Shown here: positions 43,355 to 52,128 of the stretch, piece after piece | How the letters are laid out: the number at the start of each line of letters is the position of its first letter | Position numbering within the stretch: the stretch's first letter is position 1 | Assembly: GCA_900755065.1 (NCBI GenBank) | Contig: CAAEFC010000022.1 | Location: 28,808 to 92,807 of the forward strand | Direction of reading: 5' to 3' | DNA from: Bacilli bacterium | Lineage (GTDB): Bacteria; Bacillota_I; Bacilli_A; RFN20; CAG-449 | Length of the DNA: 64,000 nucleotides | The notes under the pieces: generated by a model | Seen by the model: only the letters and a program-made list of their open reading frames with translations | What the model was told of the DNA's origin: nothing | Database searches by the model: none | Made by a program: the position numbers and the translations under genes

Positions 43355-45178
43355 TTAGTAGGCGTTCATCAGGAAGGTATCCGGGTGGTTCTTGTAATAT
43401 TTCTTTTCGCGCCGGCCGGCGTTTTTCAGCGCCTTTTTAAAAAGAATCCGATGCGAAGAAACGTCTTTTCCGAGCGCTTTCCCCACTTTGATGATCGTAA
43501 ACAGCCGGGAAAGCGAATATCTTCTTTCCCGATTCTTTACCAGAAAATCGAAAACCGTTTCCAGATCCCGGTTCAGTTCCAGCGCGCATTCCGCGTAGAC
43601 GTTGCCGAGATTTTCGCTGACGTCGGAAAAGTTTTCCTCGATGGTTTTCTTTGCCAGATCGAAAGCCGCTTCGGTGTTTTTCTCGGTGCCGATTCCCCGC
43701 CATAACGCATTGCAGAGACAGCCGATGCTGCATGTGCAGGCGTCGATTCCGTTTTGGTAGCGCGCCGCTCCCCTCTGAAAGAACGTCAAGGCCTTCGCCG
43801 GATCCTCTTCCTGCACGATCGTTCCGATCAGACTGTCCAGGCAGTTGAATTCCGGCTCGCTTTCGGCGATTTTCAGATATTTCCTCACTTTGCGCATCGA
43901 AAGCCGATATCCGTAGTCGCCGAAATAGTACGCGCGAAGCAAAGCAAAACAATCGTCCTTCTTCCGCAGGTATTTCCGATAGTACTTATACGAATCCCGC
44001 GTTCTCTTTGCGCAGGCGTAGATTTCGTCGTGGAAATTCGATTTATCGATTCCGCTTTTGTTGGACAGGTCAATCTCTTTCATCGCCCGGTCGTACTCGC
44101 CGTTCTTCCGGTAATACTTGACTTTCAACTGATGAATATACGGATCTTCCGGAAAGGCCTTTTCCAGTTCGTCGAGATACTTTTTAAATTCTTCCGGACT
44201 TCCCGCTTCGTAAAGGACGTCGCAGGCCGACTTCAAAGAATTGGCGTCTTTTCTCAGCGCGTACGCTTTCAGATAATACGGAATCGCCCGGGCAAAATCC
44301 TGCTTATATCCTTTGTAGTAATAGGATTCGCCGATCAGATAATTCGCGTCGGCGTTTGTTTCGATGTTTTCTTTTTCGAGAATCTTCACGGCTTCGTCGT
44401 ACTTTTTCATCAGAATATGGCAAATGGCGATCCGCCGGGTCAGAGGATAAGGGTCTTCGCTCATCTCGCGGATCATTTTCAGACAGCGGATGCATCTTTC
44501 GTAGTCGCCTCTGTCGTAATACAGGTCCGACATTTCCACAAGCGCGTCGAACCGGTATCCGCCTTCCAGCACCCGTTCGAGAATTTCTTCGGAAGGGTGA
44601 TCGTAGTTCTTCCGGATCTCGATCTGAAAAGCGAAAAAATCGATCGGATCGTGTCGAGGATAAGTCAGAGACAGTTTACGAACCAGACTCTCTCCTTTTT
44701 CAAAAAGACCGGTATCCGCGTAAAACTCGATCAGAAAACGATAGGCCAGATCTTTCAGATCGAAGGAAAGATTCTCTTCTTCCAATGCCTGTTCGACGTA
44801 CTCCTCCACCTCCGAAGAAGTGTCTTTTTCGACATAGTACAACCCTTTCGCATAGGAAAGATAAACGAAATAGCCTCCGACGTCTTCCCTGAGTGCTTTC
44901 GACGCATAGGTATACGCGTGTTCGTAGTCTTCGTTTTCCAGGCAAAGAGACAATAACGGCGAATAAACCGCTTCGCGGATTTCCCGTTCCGAACAACGCG
45001 CCAGCGTTTCAAAATTCCGAAACAGTTGTTTCGCGTCCGCGTCGCGATGATATTCGATGTCGATCATCGCCACGTAATACAGTGCATAGATATTCTTTTC
45101 TTCTTCATAAATCTTTTTAAATCCGGAATAGGCTTCTTCCACGTTTCCTTCTTCCAGCATTCTGACAAATTTTTCCAT
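43355..45178 (-). CDS. Large TPR-type helical repeat protein
   Basis: The 607-residue protein is soluble and all-helical. Helix pairs with the TPR pattern (A/G at position 8, Y/F at 11, A at 20) run along its whole length, for example EAYSGFKKIYEEEKNIYALYY near 15, LVEMSDLYYDRGDYERCIRCL near 225 and ADANYLIGESYYYKGYKQDFARAIPYYLKAY near 285. The C-terminus is basic. TPR proteins are scaffolds; the partner is unknown. Its last 27 bases form one of the two direct repeats around the AT-rich insertion, and the stop is TAA here but TGA in the outer copy. Confidence 0.8.
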   Translation of the reverse strand: MEKFVRMLEEGNVEEAYSGFKKIYEEEKNIYALYYVAMIDIEYHRDADAKQLFRNFETLARCSEREIREAVYSPLLSLCLENEDYEHAYTYASKALREDVGGYFVYLSYAKGLYYVEKDTSSEVEEYVEQALEEENLSFDLKDLAYRFLIEFYADTGLFEKGESLVRKLSLTYPRHDPIDFFAFQIEIRKNYDHPSEEILERVLEGGYRFDALVEMSDLYYDRGDYERCIRCLKMIREMSEDPYPLTRRIAICHILMKKYDEAVKILEKENIETNADANYLIGESYYYKGYKQDFARAIPYYLKAYALRKDANSLKSACDVLYEAGSPEEFKKYLDELEKAFPEDPYIHQLKVKYYRKNGEYDRAMKEIDLSNKSGIDKSNFHDEIYACAKRTRDSYKYYRKYLRKKDDCFALLRAYYFGDYGYRLSMRKVRKYLKIAESEPEFNCLDSLIGTIVQEEDPAKALTFFQRGAARYQNGIDACTCSIGCLCNALWRGIGTEKNTEAAFDLAKKTIEENFSDVSENLGNVYAECALELNRDLETVFDFLVKNRERRYSLSRLFTIIKVGKALGKDVSSHRILFKKALKNAGRREKKYYKNHPDTFLMNAY

Positions 45179-45236
45179 CGTATCGTCCTTTTCTTTTCCT
45201 ATTTTAAGAGAATCAAAAGCAAATGTATAATAAAAA

Positions 45237-45623
45237 TTACCGATCGATCATCTTTTCCAGATAAAGATGCACCGCATCGAGACCTTCGATCCGCGTGCAA
45301 CCGGCGTCGGAAACAGACAGAAGCGTAGGCGCGGAAAGGATTTTTTCTTCCGACCGGTAAGAAAGATATTCTTCTTCGCCCATGTTCAGGTAATACAGAT
45401 CGACGACAAGATAAACGCGGCTTTGCAGAATGTAATCGAGAACCGCCCGGCAACTGAAACAATCCGGGAGATAAAACAAAACGGCGTACGTTTCTTTTTC
45501 GATCGCCCCGATTTCCGAAATCCGCACATGATGATCGCGGATAGCATAAACCTCGGCCTGCTTCGGCAAATAAATCAACAGTACTGTCCAAAAAGTCAAC
45601 AACCATCTGAGCAAAAGGTCCAT
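45237..45623 (-). CDS. Membrane-attached thioredoxin-like protein
   Basis: A 128-residue protein with an N-terminal hydrophobic segment (about 3-20) and a thioredoxin-fold core: YAVLFYLPDCFSCRAVLDYI near 46-65 with a C-F-S-C active-site pair, a VYLVVDLYYLNM strand, and SAPTLLSVSD with the cis-Pro-like position. The segment may be a signal anchor, placing the domain outside the cell for disulfide exchange. GGAAG precedes the ATG. It is divergent from the membrane protein at 45698. Confidence 0.7.
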   Translation of the reverse strand: MDLLLRWLLTFWTVLLIYLPKQAEVYAIRDHHVRISEIGAIEKETYAVLFYLPDCFSCRAVLDYILQSRVYLVVDLYYLNMGEEEYLSYRSEEKILSAPTLLSVSDAGCTRIEGLDAVHLYLEKMIDR

Positions 45624-45697
45624 ATTCTTCCTTCCTTATCAAATGATTCGTCGAAAAGGGTAAAAAATCCCAAAATGTGGTAAAATGTTTTCGGTGA

Positions 45698-46618
45698 TTG
45701 CAATTGAAAAAGAATCATTTCGAAGACACTCGATCCCTCGCTTACGTCTCTCTGATGAGCGGAATCTCTCTGGCGCTCGTTCTCATCGCTTATTTTATCG
45801 ACGGAATCGGCTTGCTTCTCGTTCTGGTTCTTCCGCTTTGCTCGGCTCTGGTGGCCACGAAAGTCAACGCGAAGTACGCCCTTATCTACATCATCGCCAC
45901 CTTTCTGATTTCCTGCATCGACATTCAACTGGCGGTTTTCATTCTCATTCCTTCGTTAATTTCGGGTCTGATCTTCGGAAAACTGATCAAAATTTACGTG
46001 CAGGGGTATTTCATCATCTTCCTCGACGCACTGGCCATGCTTCTCATGCAGATCGGGGCGACGGAACTCGTCGATTTTCTCTATGCCGTCGATCTGGTAT
46101 CGGCGCTTTCCCACCTTTTAAGATTGAGCGAAGCGACGTTTCAGAACGCCTATTTTCTGTTTCTGTTTCTGCTTTCGCTCATGGAAGCCTGCCTTTGCTA
46201 TCTGATCATCACCAACGAACTGAAAAAAATGAATATGGAATTCAACGAAAAAAAGAATCGGTTTTTGACGGTTCTGACCCTCGAATCCCTTTGCGTCGCA
46301 TCGACGGGAATCGTGCTGTTCTTCTCCTCGTCTTTCGGCTATCTCCTTTTAGGAATTTCCGCGTATTTCGCCGTCATTCTGGCTTACTATAATTTATCCT
46401 TTTATCGGAAAAAAGATGTCCTCGCTCTTCAAATTCCTCTGTACGTCGTGTCTCTTGTCGCGATGGCTGCGCTACTGTCCCGGATAGAAAAGCCGTCTCA
46501 GCCGTATCTTTTCCTGTTACCGATGATCAGCCAGATCCTGGTTTCTCTGGAAATCGTCTTTTATCAGAAATGCATCAAGAAAAGCAAAATCACTTCGGCA
46601 TTGTTTGATAAATTCTGA
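45698..46618 (+). CDS. Multi-pass membrane protein, DUF2232/YybS-like
   Basis: About 306 residues with eight or so hydrophobic helices. The arrangement and features such as SLMSGISLALVLIAYF and IPSLISGLIFGKLIK resemble the DUF2232 (YybS) family, which in Bacillus lies near gdpP and rplI. The relation is by eye only. The start is uncertain: a TTG at 45698 lies just downstream of a TAAAAT, without a ribosome site; an in-frame ATG near 45755 would shorten the first helix. Two further membrane-protein genes follow. Confidence 0.65.
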   Translation: MQLKKNHFEDTRSLAYVSLMSGISLALVLIAYFIDGIGLLLVLVLPLCSALVATKVNAKYALIYIIATFLISCIDIQLAVFILIPSLISGLIFGKLIKIYVQGYFIIFLDALAMLLMQIGATELVDFLYAVDLVSALSHLLRLSEATFQNAYFLFLFLLSLMEACLCYLIITNELKKMNMEFNEKKNRFLTVLTLESLCVASTGIVLFFSSSFGYLLLGISAYFAVILAYYNLSFYRKKDVLALQIPLYVVSLVAMAALLSRIEKPSQPYLFLLPMISQILVSLEIVFYQKCIKKSKITSALFDKF

Positions 46619-46651
46619 CGAAATAGGTAAAATAAGAGAGAGGTTGGAATT

Positions 46652-47056
46652 ATGTTCGATTTTTTAAAAACCTGCGGTCTCGGCTTGCTCTATCTGATTC
46701 TGTCTCCGTTTATTCTGGCTTTCGTGGCCCTGTACGCGGTTTTTTCGCTTTTCGTCTTCATTTACATGTTCTTTAAACGAGTGGTTCTGTTTTTTTCCGG
46801 CGAAGACATGAAAGAAGGCATGAAGATCGATCGCCTTGCCCGAATGCACATTCAGAATCAGGACGAAGAAAAAGAAAAGACATCTTCGGAAGTCACGCCG
46901 GTCATCGAAAAGAACGTCACGACCGTCGTTCAGCCGATCATCATTCAGACCGACCAGAACGGCGTGCTGAAATCGGTGCAGATCGCTCCGACTTCTGCGC
47001 CGGAAATCGCTTCTTCCGAACCGATCGCCGATGAAGAGGGAGGCGAAGAGAAATGA
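46652..47056 (+). CDS. Single-pass membrane protein of unknown function
   Basis: A 134-residue protein. The N-terminal half is strongly hydrophobic (about 8-48, one or two helices). The C-terminal half is acidic and low in complexity, ending GGEEK. GAGAGAGG precedes the ATG. It ends in ATGA, overlapping the start of the next membrane protein by 4 bases, so the two are translated together. No family recognised. Confidence 0.7.
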   Translation: MFDFLKTCGLGLLYLILSPFILAFVALYAVFSLFVFIYMFFKRVVLFFSGEDMKEGMKIDRLARMHIQNQDEEKEKTSSEVTPVIEKNVTTVVQPIIIQTDQNGVLKSVQIAPTSAPEIASSEPIADEEGGEEK

Positions 47057-47742
47057 ACGCGCTGATCAAACTCTCCGAATCGGACCGCCGCGTTCTGATC
47101 GCGCTTTGTCTGGTGCTGATTATTCTTCTGGTTCTTTTCGGCTATCTGGTCAAACTGATCCGCTACATACTGAAAAAGAAGGCCGATTTCGTCGACAATT
47201 CGATGTACGACCTCCTCGACGCCAATGTCATTCTCAACAAAAAACACTTCCGGAAAGTTTCCTTTGAAAAAAACCGAAGAAAATTCTATTTTGAAGCTCG
47301 TCTTCCGGTTTTCTTCCTTCTGCTCTCCCTGTTTATGATCTTCATCTATCTCTGCGTCGCGGGATTCAATCTCGATTTCATCGGCTTCTACACCCGCGAA
47401 CTGGCCTTCAAACTGGACTGGTCGGAATCGGGCGATATCCTTTTAGGTTTTATTCCCGTCTTCGCGGAATGGCCGAAGATCGTGAAAACGCCGTTTTTTT
47501 ACTTCAACCGCATCGAAGCGTGGCTGACCTATCTCTTCGATCTGGGCATGCTCTACGGAACGGTGCATTTCCTGCTCTGTTCGATTTTCTATCTGGCGAG
47601 AAATTACCGCACCCTCACGCTTTCATCGGAATATTTCAAGAAAGACGTACACGCGCTGAAAGAGGCGAAATTAGCGGCAAAAGGCGTTCACGTCAAAGAG
47701 CCGAGCGAAGAAATGAAAAAGATCATCGAAAAAGAATCCTGA
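47053..47742 (+). CDS. Four-helix membrane protein of unknown function
   Basis: A 229-residue protein with hydrophobic helices at about 14-36, 84-106, 130-145 and 165-187. Charged cytoplasmic segments contain KKKADFVDNSMYDLLDAN and a basic C-terminus ending EEMKKIIEKES. I do not recognise it. It is coupled to the preceding 134-residue protein by the ATGA overlap, and both may assemble together in the membrane. Confidence 0.7.
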   Translation: MNALIKLSESDRRVLIALCLVLIILLVLFGYLVKLIRYILKKKADFVDNSMYDLLDANVILNKKHFRKVSFEKNRRKFYFEARLPVFFLLLSLFMIFIYLCVAGFNLDFIGFYTRELAFKLDWSESGDILLGFIPVFAEWPKIVKTPFFYFNRIEAWLTYLFDLGMLYGTVHFLLCSIFYLARNYRTLTLSSEYFKKDVHALKEAKLAAKGVHVKEPSEEMKKIIEKES

Positions 47743-47768
47743 ACGATCGAAAAAAATGAAAAAAAGAT

Positions 47769-47797
47769 TTGCATTTTCTTCGGAATGTGCATATAAT
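47769..47797 (+). promoter_or_regulatory. Promoter of the structured RNA
   Basis: TTGCAT (47769-47774) and TATAAT (47792-47797), spacer 17. No coding sequence follows on this strand before the terminator. Confidence 0.8.
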
Positions 47798-47801
47798 CTT
47801 T

Positions 47802-47985
47802 GTAAGTATAAAGAGAAGCCGATGTAATACTCGCGTATCATTCGGCTATCCAATCTTTATACCCTGACCGTTTTGACTTTAAAACTTCGGTTTGAGTCCC
47901 GAAACGGCGCAACCGGCTGATTGGAAATGAAACTCCAATAAAGCCACTTATCGAAAAAATCTTCCGGCGATCCGGAATTTTTTTT
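47802..47985 (+). ncRNA. Unassigned structured small RNA with own promoter and terminator
   Basis: A free-standing transcription unit of about 180 bases. TAAGT (47803-47807) can pair with ACTTA (47946-47950) to close a junction of three arms. Arm 1 is ATAAAGA/TCTTTAT plus the AGCCGA/TCGGCT hairpin at 47817-47847, with ATAC/GTAT inside. Arm 2 is CCGTTT (47868-47873)/AAACGG (47902-47907), with GACT/AGTC and a UUCG-capped AAAC/GTTT. Arm 3 is GGCT...AGCC with ATTGGA (47920-47925)/TCCAAT (47934-47939). A terminator, TTCCGG-CGAT-CCGGAA plus T8, ends it. I could not match it to SRP RNA, tmRNA or a known riboswitch; 6S RNA or a lineage-specific RNA are the alternatives. The next gene is on the other strand, so it is not a leader. 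Confidence 0.65.
47962..47985. terminator. Terminator of the small RNA and of the convergent acetyltransferase gene
   Basis: A perfect 6-bp stem with a CGAT loop and eight T on the + strand. On the minus strand the same stem is followed by a T-run as well. Confidence 0.85.
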
Positions 47986-47997
47986 GCCCTTTTTTCT

Positions 47998-48456
47998 TTA
48001 TCTCAGCGACATGACGTAAATCTGGCACGGATTTTTTTCGTCCCACAGTCGCGGAAAGACCTCAAATTCTTTAAACCCCAGACTTTGATAAAATCGGTTT
48101 GTCCGATCATATTCTTCGTATCGACCCGTTTGAACGGTTTTTACCTGAATAAAAGAGAATCCGTCTTCCACCGCTTTTTCTTTGGCCGAAAGAAATAACC
48201 GCCGGCCGATTCCCTGACGGTGGAATTCCTTCAATACGCCCATGACGCTCAGTTCTACCGTATCTTTTCCCGTTTTCCGAAGGCAAAGAAAACCGATCGG
48301 CTTTTCTTCTTTTTTCATAGCCCAAAACAGGGAGTGAACGCTGTCCCGAATATAGTCTTCCCTTGCCTTTGAAAGGCCGAACCATTCCGGCAAAGCCTCC
48401 AATATCCTCCGGGCGATCGCTTCTTTTTCTTTGCCGTCCTCTACTTGCAGGATCAT
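47998..48456 (-). CDS. GNAT-family N-acetyltransferase
   Basis: A 152-residue acetyltransferase. Motif A with the acetyl-CoA pyrophosphate loop is FHRQGIGRRLF near 80-90, preceded by the ELSVMGVLKE strand; motif B is NRFYQSLGFKEFE near 122-134. W-F-G-L near 25 is reminiscent of acetyltransferases acting on small substrates. Substrate unknown. It stands alone between galE and a small RNA gene. Confidence 0.88.
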   Translation of the reverse strand: MILQVEDGKEKEAIARRILEALPEWFGLSKAREDYIRDSVHSLFWAMKKEEKPIGFLCLRKTGKDTVELSVMGVLKEFHRQGIGRRLFLSAKEKAVEDGFSFIQVKTVQTGRYEEYDRTNRFYQSLGFKEFEVFPRLWDEKNPCQIYVMSLR

Positions 48457-48496
48457 TCCGTGTGCCTTTATCCGATCGTATGGCGAAAACGCCGTT

Positions 48497-49483
48497 CTAT
48501 TTTAAACCGTCCGGATGTTTGGTGTGGAACAGATACGCCGACGAGAGGATATCCTCCAACGACTTTTCATTCTGCCACCCCAGAACCCTTTTCGCCTTTT
48601 CGTTGGAAGCGATCAGGACGGCCGGATCGCCCGCGCGACGCCCTTCATACTCCGTTTTGATCGGTTTTCCGACGATTTTTTCGCTCGTTTCGATCATCTC
48701 TCTGACGCTTTGCCCTTCACCGGAGCCGAGATTGAAGATGTCGGATTCATGACCGGCGAGAAGGTATTCCACCGCCTTGACGTGCGCGGAAGCCAGATCT
48801 TCGACATGAATATAATCGCGGATGCACGTTCCGTCCCGGGTCGGATAGTCGTCGCCGTAAACCGAAATGTGATCGCGTTTCCCTAACGGCACTTGGAGAA
48901 TCAGAGGAATCAGGTGCGTTTCCGGATTGTGATCTTCGCCCAGACTTCCGTCCATCGCCGCGCCCGCGGCATTGAAGTAGCGGAGAGAAACATAACGGAT
49001 GCCGATGCAACGGTCGCACCAACGCATCATCGTCTCCATCATCAGTTTGGTCTCCCCGTACACCGAACTCGGATTCGTCGGGGTGTCTTCCGTCAGAGGA
49101 CTTCTGTCCTGTTCGCCGTAAGTCGCCGCGCTGGAAGAAAAGACGATCTTGTTCACCTTCGCCTCTTGCATGGCTTCCAATAGAGCGATCATGCCGTAAA
49201 CGTTATTGTCGAAATACGCTAACGGATCCTGCATGCTCACCCCGACCAGAGATAAAGCGGCGAAGTGAACGACCGCGTCTACCTTTTCTTTTTTCAGGAT
49301 TTCGGCCAGTTCGTCCTTTTTCCGGATATCCAGTTGGTAAAACTTCGCCCTCGGATCCACGCTCGAACGGTGGCCGGTATTCAATGAATCCACCACGACC
49401 ACTTCATAGCCGCGATCGAGAAAATACCGCGTGTTGATCGAGCCGATGTAACCGGCTCCGCCTACGATTAAAACTTTTGCCAT
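48497..49483 (-). CDS. galE: UDP-glucose 4-epimerase
   Basis: GalE interconverts UDP-glucose and UDP-galactose for glycan synthesis or galactose use. The ATG at 49483 follows GAGGAGGAAG; 328 residues. The NAD-binding GGAGYIGS is near 8-15. The catalytic set is SSSAATYGE near 121-129 (Ser/Thr) and YGETK near 146-150 (Tyr, Lys). RYFNAAGA near 176 and the C-terminal GDPAVLIA region, with Arg before it, bind the sugar nucleotide. It follows an anchored extracellular protein gene by 14 bases. Confidence 0.95.
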   Translation of the reverse strand: MAKVLIVGGAGYIGSINTRYFLDRGYEVVVVDSLNTGHRSSVDPRAKFYQLDIRKKDELAEILKKEKVDAVVHFAALSLVGVSMQDPLAYFDNNVYGMIALLEAMQEAKVNKIVFSSSAATYGEQDRSPLTEDTPTNPSSVYGETKLMMETMMRWCDRCIGIRYVSLRYFNAAGAAMDGSLGEDHNPETHLIPLILQVPLGKRDHISVYGDDYPTRDGTCIRDYIHVEDLASAHVKAVEYLLAGHESDIFNLGSGEGQSVREMIETSEKIVGKPIKTEYEGRRAGDPAVLIASNEKAKRVLGWQNEKSLEDILSSAYLFHTKHPDGLK

Positions 49484-49497
49484 TTTTTTCTTCCTCC

Positions 49498-50583
49498 TCA
49501 TCGATGAATGCTCAACAGATTTTCAATGGTTTCCAATGCTGTCGTTTTCGGAATTCGCAACGTCATTTTTCCGTTTCTCACTTCCGTGCCGGTCGTTTTG
49601 ATCTCTCTTGAAGCCGCCGCGACAGAAGCGTCGGTATCTTCTTCCCTGACCCCGTATCCGGCGGAAAAGACATACCCGCCCAATTCGCGGATTGCGTTGT
49701 CGGCATCGAGATTTCCGTAAACCGAAGAAGAAACGATCCGATCGGATTTTTCCGTTTCCAGAGAAACGTAATTGGACGAGACGATCGACTCTTCCTCACT
49801 CAGACACAGCGCGTAACTCGCATTCGTCAGATACGCTTCTTTCAAGGTATCCACGTAACGGACGCGATAAGCGCTGTCCTGGAACGCCGGATAATCTTCC
49901 TCTTTTCCCATGACGACGAAATCGTAATAACCGTTGGGAAGAAGATTGACATTTTCCACCGAGACGATCAGCGCCGGCGAAGACGCCTTTCCTTTGACGG
50001 TGATCTTTTTCCGGTGATTGTCCGCGTCCGGGAACGAATACACCGTCGTTTCGGTCAGTTTTTCGCCCGTGAACCGGTAGCAGACCCCTTTGGATTCGGC
50101 GATATCGAAGGAACGGCAGAGCATATAATCGCCCTCGTCCAGCGCGAACAGATCGATCTGCTGATCCAGTTTTTCGCCCAGAGTGAATTTCAGACTGTCG
50201 CTCACGAGAAACGGCGAACTCAACAGGTCGACGAGCCAGACCGCGCTTTCGTAATGCACGTTTTCGCCGTCCACCCGCGTATCGTCGGTCAGCAGATATT
50301 TTCCGTAAAGGGCGAAATCGGCGACATCGACCTTTCCCGAAATGTGTTCTTCGTACAACGCCATCGATTTGGAGGAAGACCGACCGTTCAGCGCGATGAT
50401 CTCGCTGTTGACGACCCGATTCTTTTCCACTGCATAACGGACGATCGTATCGATGACGAGATAGGAAAAATAGCACAGCAAAAGCGCGTTGATGACGATC
50501 AGCACTCCCCGGATTCTTTTTTTCTGCCGAAGTTTCTTTTTCAGATTTTCTTCGTCGTTGAATTCTTTCAATTCCACCGCCAT
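49498..50583 (-). CDS. Membrane-anchored extracellular protein of unknown function
   Basis: The 361-residue protein has a basic cytoplasmic start (KKKLRQKKRIRG), one transmembrane helix (about 27-50) and a large outside domain. The domain appears rich in beta strands and acidic residues, with two Cys near residue 155-170. I do not recognise the family. It lies between asnS and galE in one leftward unit (13 bases from asnS, 14 to galE). Confidence 0.7.
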   Translation of the reverse strand: MAVELKEFNDEENLKKKLRQKKRIRGVLIVINALLLCYFSYLVIDTIVRYAVEKNRVVNSEIIALNGRSSSKSMALYEEHISGKVDVADFALYGKYLLTDDTRVDGENVHYESAVWLVDLLSSPFLVSDSLKFTLGEKLDQQIDLFALDEGDYMLCRSFDIAESKGVCYRFTGEKLTETTVYSFPDADNHRKKITVKGKASSPALIVSVENVNLLPNGYYDFVVMGKEEDYPAFQDSAYRVRYVDTLKEAYLTNASYALCLSEEESIVSSNYVSLETEKSDRIVSSSVYGNLDADNAIRELGGYVFSAGYGVREEDTDASVAAASREIKTTGTEVRNGKMTLRIPKTTALETIENLLSIHR

Positions 50584-50596
50584 GGCCGCTCTCCGA

Positions 50597-51982
50597 TCAA
50601 TAGTCGATCCTGCCGTACGTTCTCGGGAACGGCTCGACGTCGCGGATATTTTCCATTCCGCTGATGTACATCAGAAGCCGATCGAAGCCGATGCCGAAAC
50701 CGGCATGCTTGCAACCGCCGTATTTTCTCAGGTCGAGATACCATTGGTATTCTTTCAAATCCAGTCCGGCCTCTTCCATTTTCTTTTTCAGGACGTCGTA
50801 ACGCTCTTCTCTTTGCGATCCTCCGACCAGTTCGCCGACGCCGGGAACCAGAAGGTCGCATGCGGCGACGGTTTTTCCGTCATCGTTGTCGCGCATATAG
50901 TAGGACTTGATTTCTCTCGGATAGTTGATCAGGAAAACCGGCCCTTTCACGATTTGCTCCGTGATGTATTTTTCGTGTTCGCTCTGCAAATCGAGTCCCC
51001 AGCGGATATCGCTGTTTTCAAAAGGATGACCGTCTTCGACGGCTTTTTGAAGAATTTCGATCGCGTCCGTGTATTCCATTCTCCGGAAAGGGGTATTGAT
51101 CACGTGATTCAGCCTTTCTTTCAGGGTATTGTCGATGTATTTGTCGAAGAAATCCATCTCCTCCGGTGCGTTTTCAAAGCAGTAACGGATGCAGTAGATG
51201 AGACAATCCTCGATGAGTTCCATGTCGTCTTCCAGATCGGCAAAGGCGATTTCCGGTTCGATCATCCAGAATTCGGCGGCGTGGTTTTTCGTATTGGATT
51301 TCTCGCTTCTGAACGTCGGCCCGAACGTATAGACGTCCCGGAAAGCCATCGCAAAGGCTTCGACGTGAATCTGTCCCGAGCCGGAAAGCAGGGTCGTTTT
51401 CCCGAAATAACTCTCCGGATCCTTATCGTTGATCACGCAATGAAACATATTGTCCCCTTCGCAGGAAATTCCCGTCAGAATCGGCGTATGCACGTAGACG
51501 AATCCCTGATCCTGAAAGAACTCGTGAATCGCCATCGAAAGCACGCTTCTCAGACGAAAAACCGCATTGAAGGTATTCGTTCTCGGCCGAAGATGAGCGA
51601 TTTCCCGGAGATATTCAAACGTATGCCTTTTCTTTTGCAACGGAAAAGAAGCGTCGACGCTTCCTTCTAACGTCAAAGAAGTCACCCGGATTTCGAAAGG
51701 CTGTTTCGCGTTCTCGGTGAGGACGAACTTTCCTTTCACGTCGATCGCGCTTCCGTTGAGAAGGTGCGAAACTTCGGAATAATTCGCGATCGATTTATCG
51801 TAGACCAGTTGCAGATTGCGGAAATACGTTCCGTCGTTGAATTCGATGAATCCGATCGATCCGCTGTCGCGGTTGGTCCGGATCCAGCCTTCCAGTTCGA
51901 CGTTGTCGATGGAGTCGAGAACCAGATGATCGCCGTAGAAATATGCCTCGTACAATTCCCGAACCGTTTTAAACTCTTCCAT
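50597..51982 (-). CDS. asnS: Asparaginyl-tRNA synthetase
   Basis: A class IIb synthetase that charges tRNA-Asn. The ATG at 51982 has GGAGGTAAGT upstream; 461 residues. The N-terminal OB domain (about 15-105) contains VELEGWIRTNRDSGSIGFIEFNDGT. Class II motif 2 is FRSEKSNTKNHAAEFWMIEPE near 225-245; motif 3 is GFGIGFDRLLMYI near 430-442. ILTGISCEGDNMF fits AsnRS rather than AspRS. A minus-strand TATAAT at 52016-52021 may be its promoter. I see no T-box. Confidence 0.96.
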   Translation of the reverse strand: MEEFKTVRELYEAYFYGDHLVLDSIDNVELEGWIRTNRDSGSIGFIEFNDGTYFRNLQLVYDKSIANYSEVSHLLNGSAIDVKGKFVLTENAKQPFEIRVTSLTLEGSVDASFPLQKKRHTFEYLREIAHLRPRTNTFNAVFRLRSVLSMAIHEFFQDQGFVYVHTPILTGISCEGDNMFHCVINDKDPESYFGKTTLLSGSGQIHVEAFAMAFRDVYTFGPTFRSEKSNTKNHAAEFWMIEPEIAFADLEDDMELIEDCLIYCIRYCFENAPEEMDFFDKYIDNTLKERLNHVINTPFRRMEYTDAIEILQKAVEDGHPFENSDIRWGLDLQSEHEKYITEQIVKGPVFLINYPREIKSYYMRDNDDGKTVAACDLLVPGVGELVGGSQREERYDVLKKKMEEAGLDLKEYQWYLDLRKYGGCKHAGFGIGFDRLLMYISGMENIRDVEPFPRTYGRIDY

Positions 51983-52128
51983 ACTTACCTCCAAGATCAA
52001 GCGCTATGCTTTAATCATTATAACTTTTTATTACGCAAATTTTAATATTTTGTTCCTTTGATTTTAAAAAACTTTTTTTGGGAAGAAACGCTTTTTTCTG
52101 CGATTAGATAAGTGTGAAGGAGAAATTT

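Larger units (their letters stand above)
42939..43356. mobile_element. AT-rich insertion between direct repeats, probably a decayed integrative element
   Basis: About 420 bases, visibly richer in A and T than the flanking genes. It holds a helix-turn-helix fragment on the minus strand, a three-copy 12-bp repeat, and a short plus-strand frame (from 43240) that I do not recognise. It lies exactly between two copies of the host gene's last 27 bases. No integrase is present, so it is a remnant or a minimal element moved in trans. Confidence 0.6.

Noticed and set aside
43240..43440. Plus-strand frame starting in the AT-rich insertion
   Set aside because: It runs across the direct repeat into the antisense of the TPR gene; at most its first 38 codons could be an old fragment.
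43754..44956. 400-codon plus-strand frame opposite the TPR gene
   Set aside because: Antisense shadow; the minus-strand protein has clear TPR periodicity.
47802..47985. Identification of the structured RNA as SRP RNA, tmRNA, SAM or cobalamin riboswitch
   Set aside because: The diagnostic cores of these RNAs are absent, and no gene follows on the same strand.
51983..52100. T-box leader for asnS (and likewise for trpS)
   Set aside because: No T-box sequence (TGGNACCGCG type) or specifier stem is visible, and the leaders are too short.
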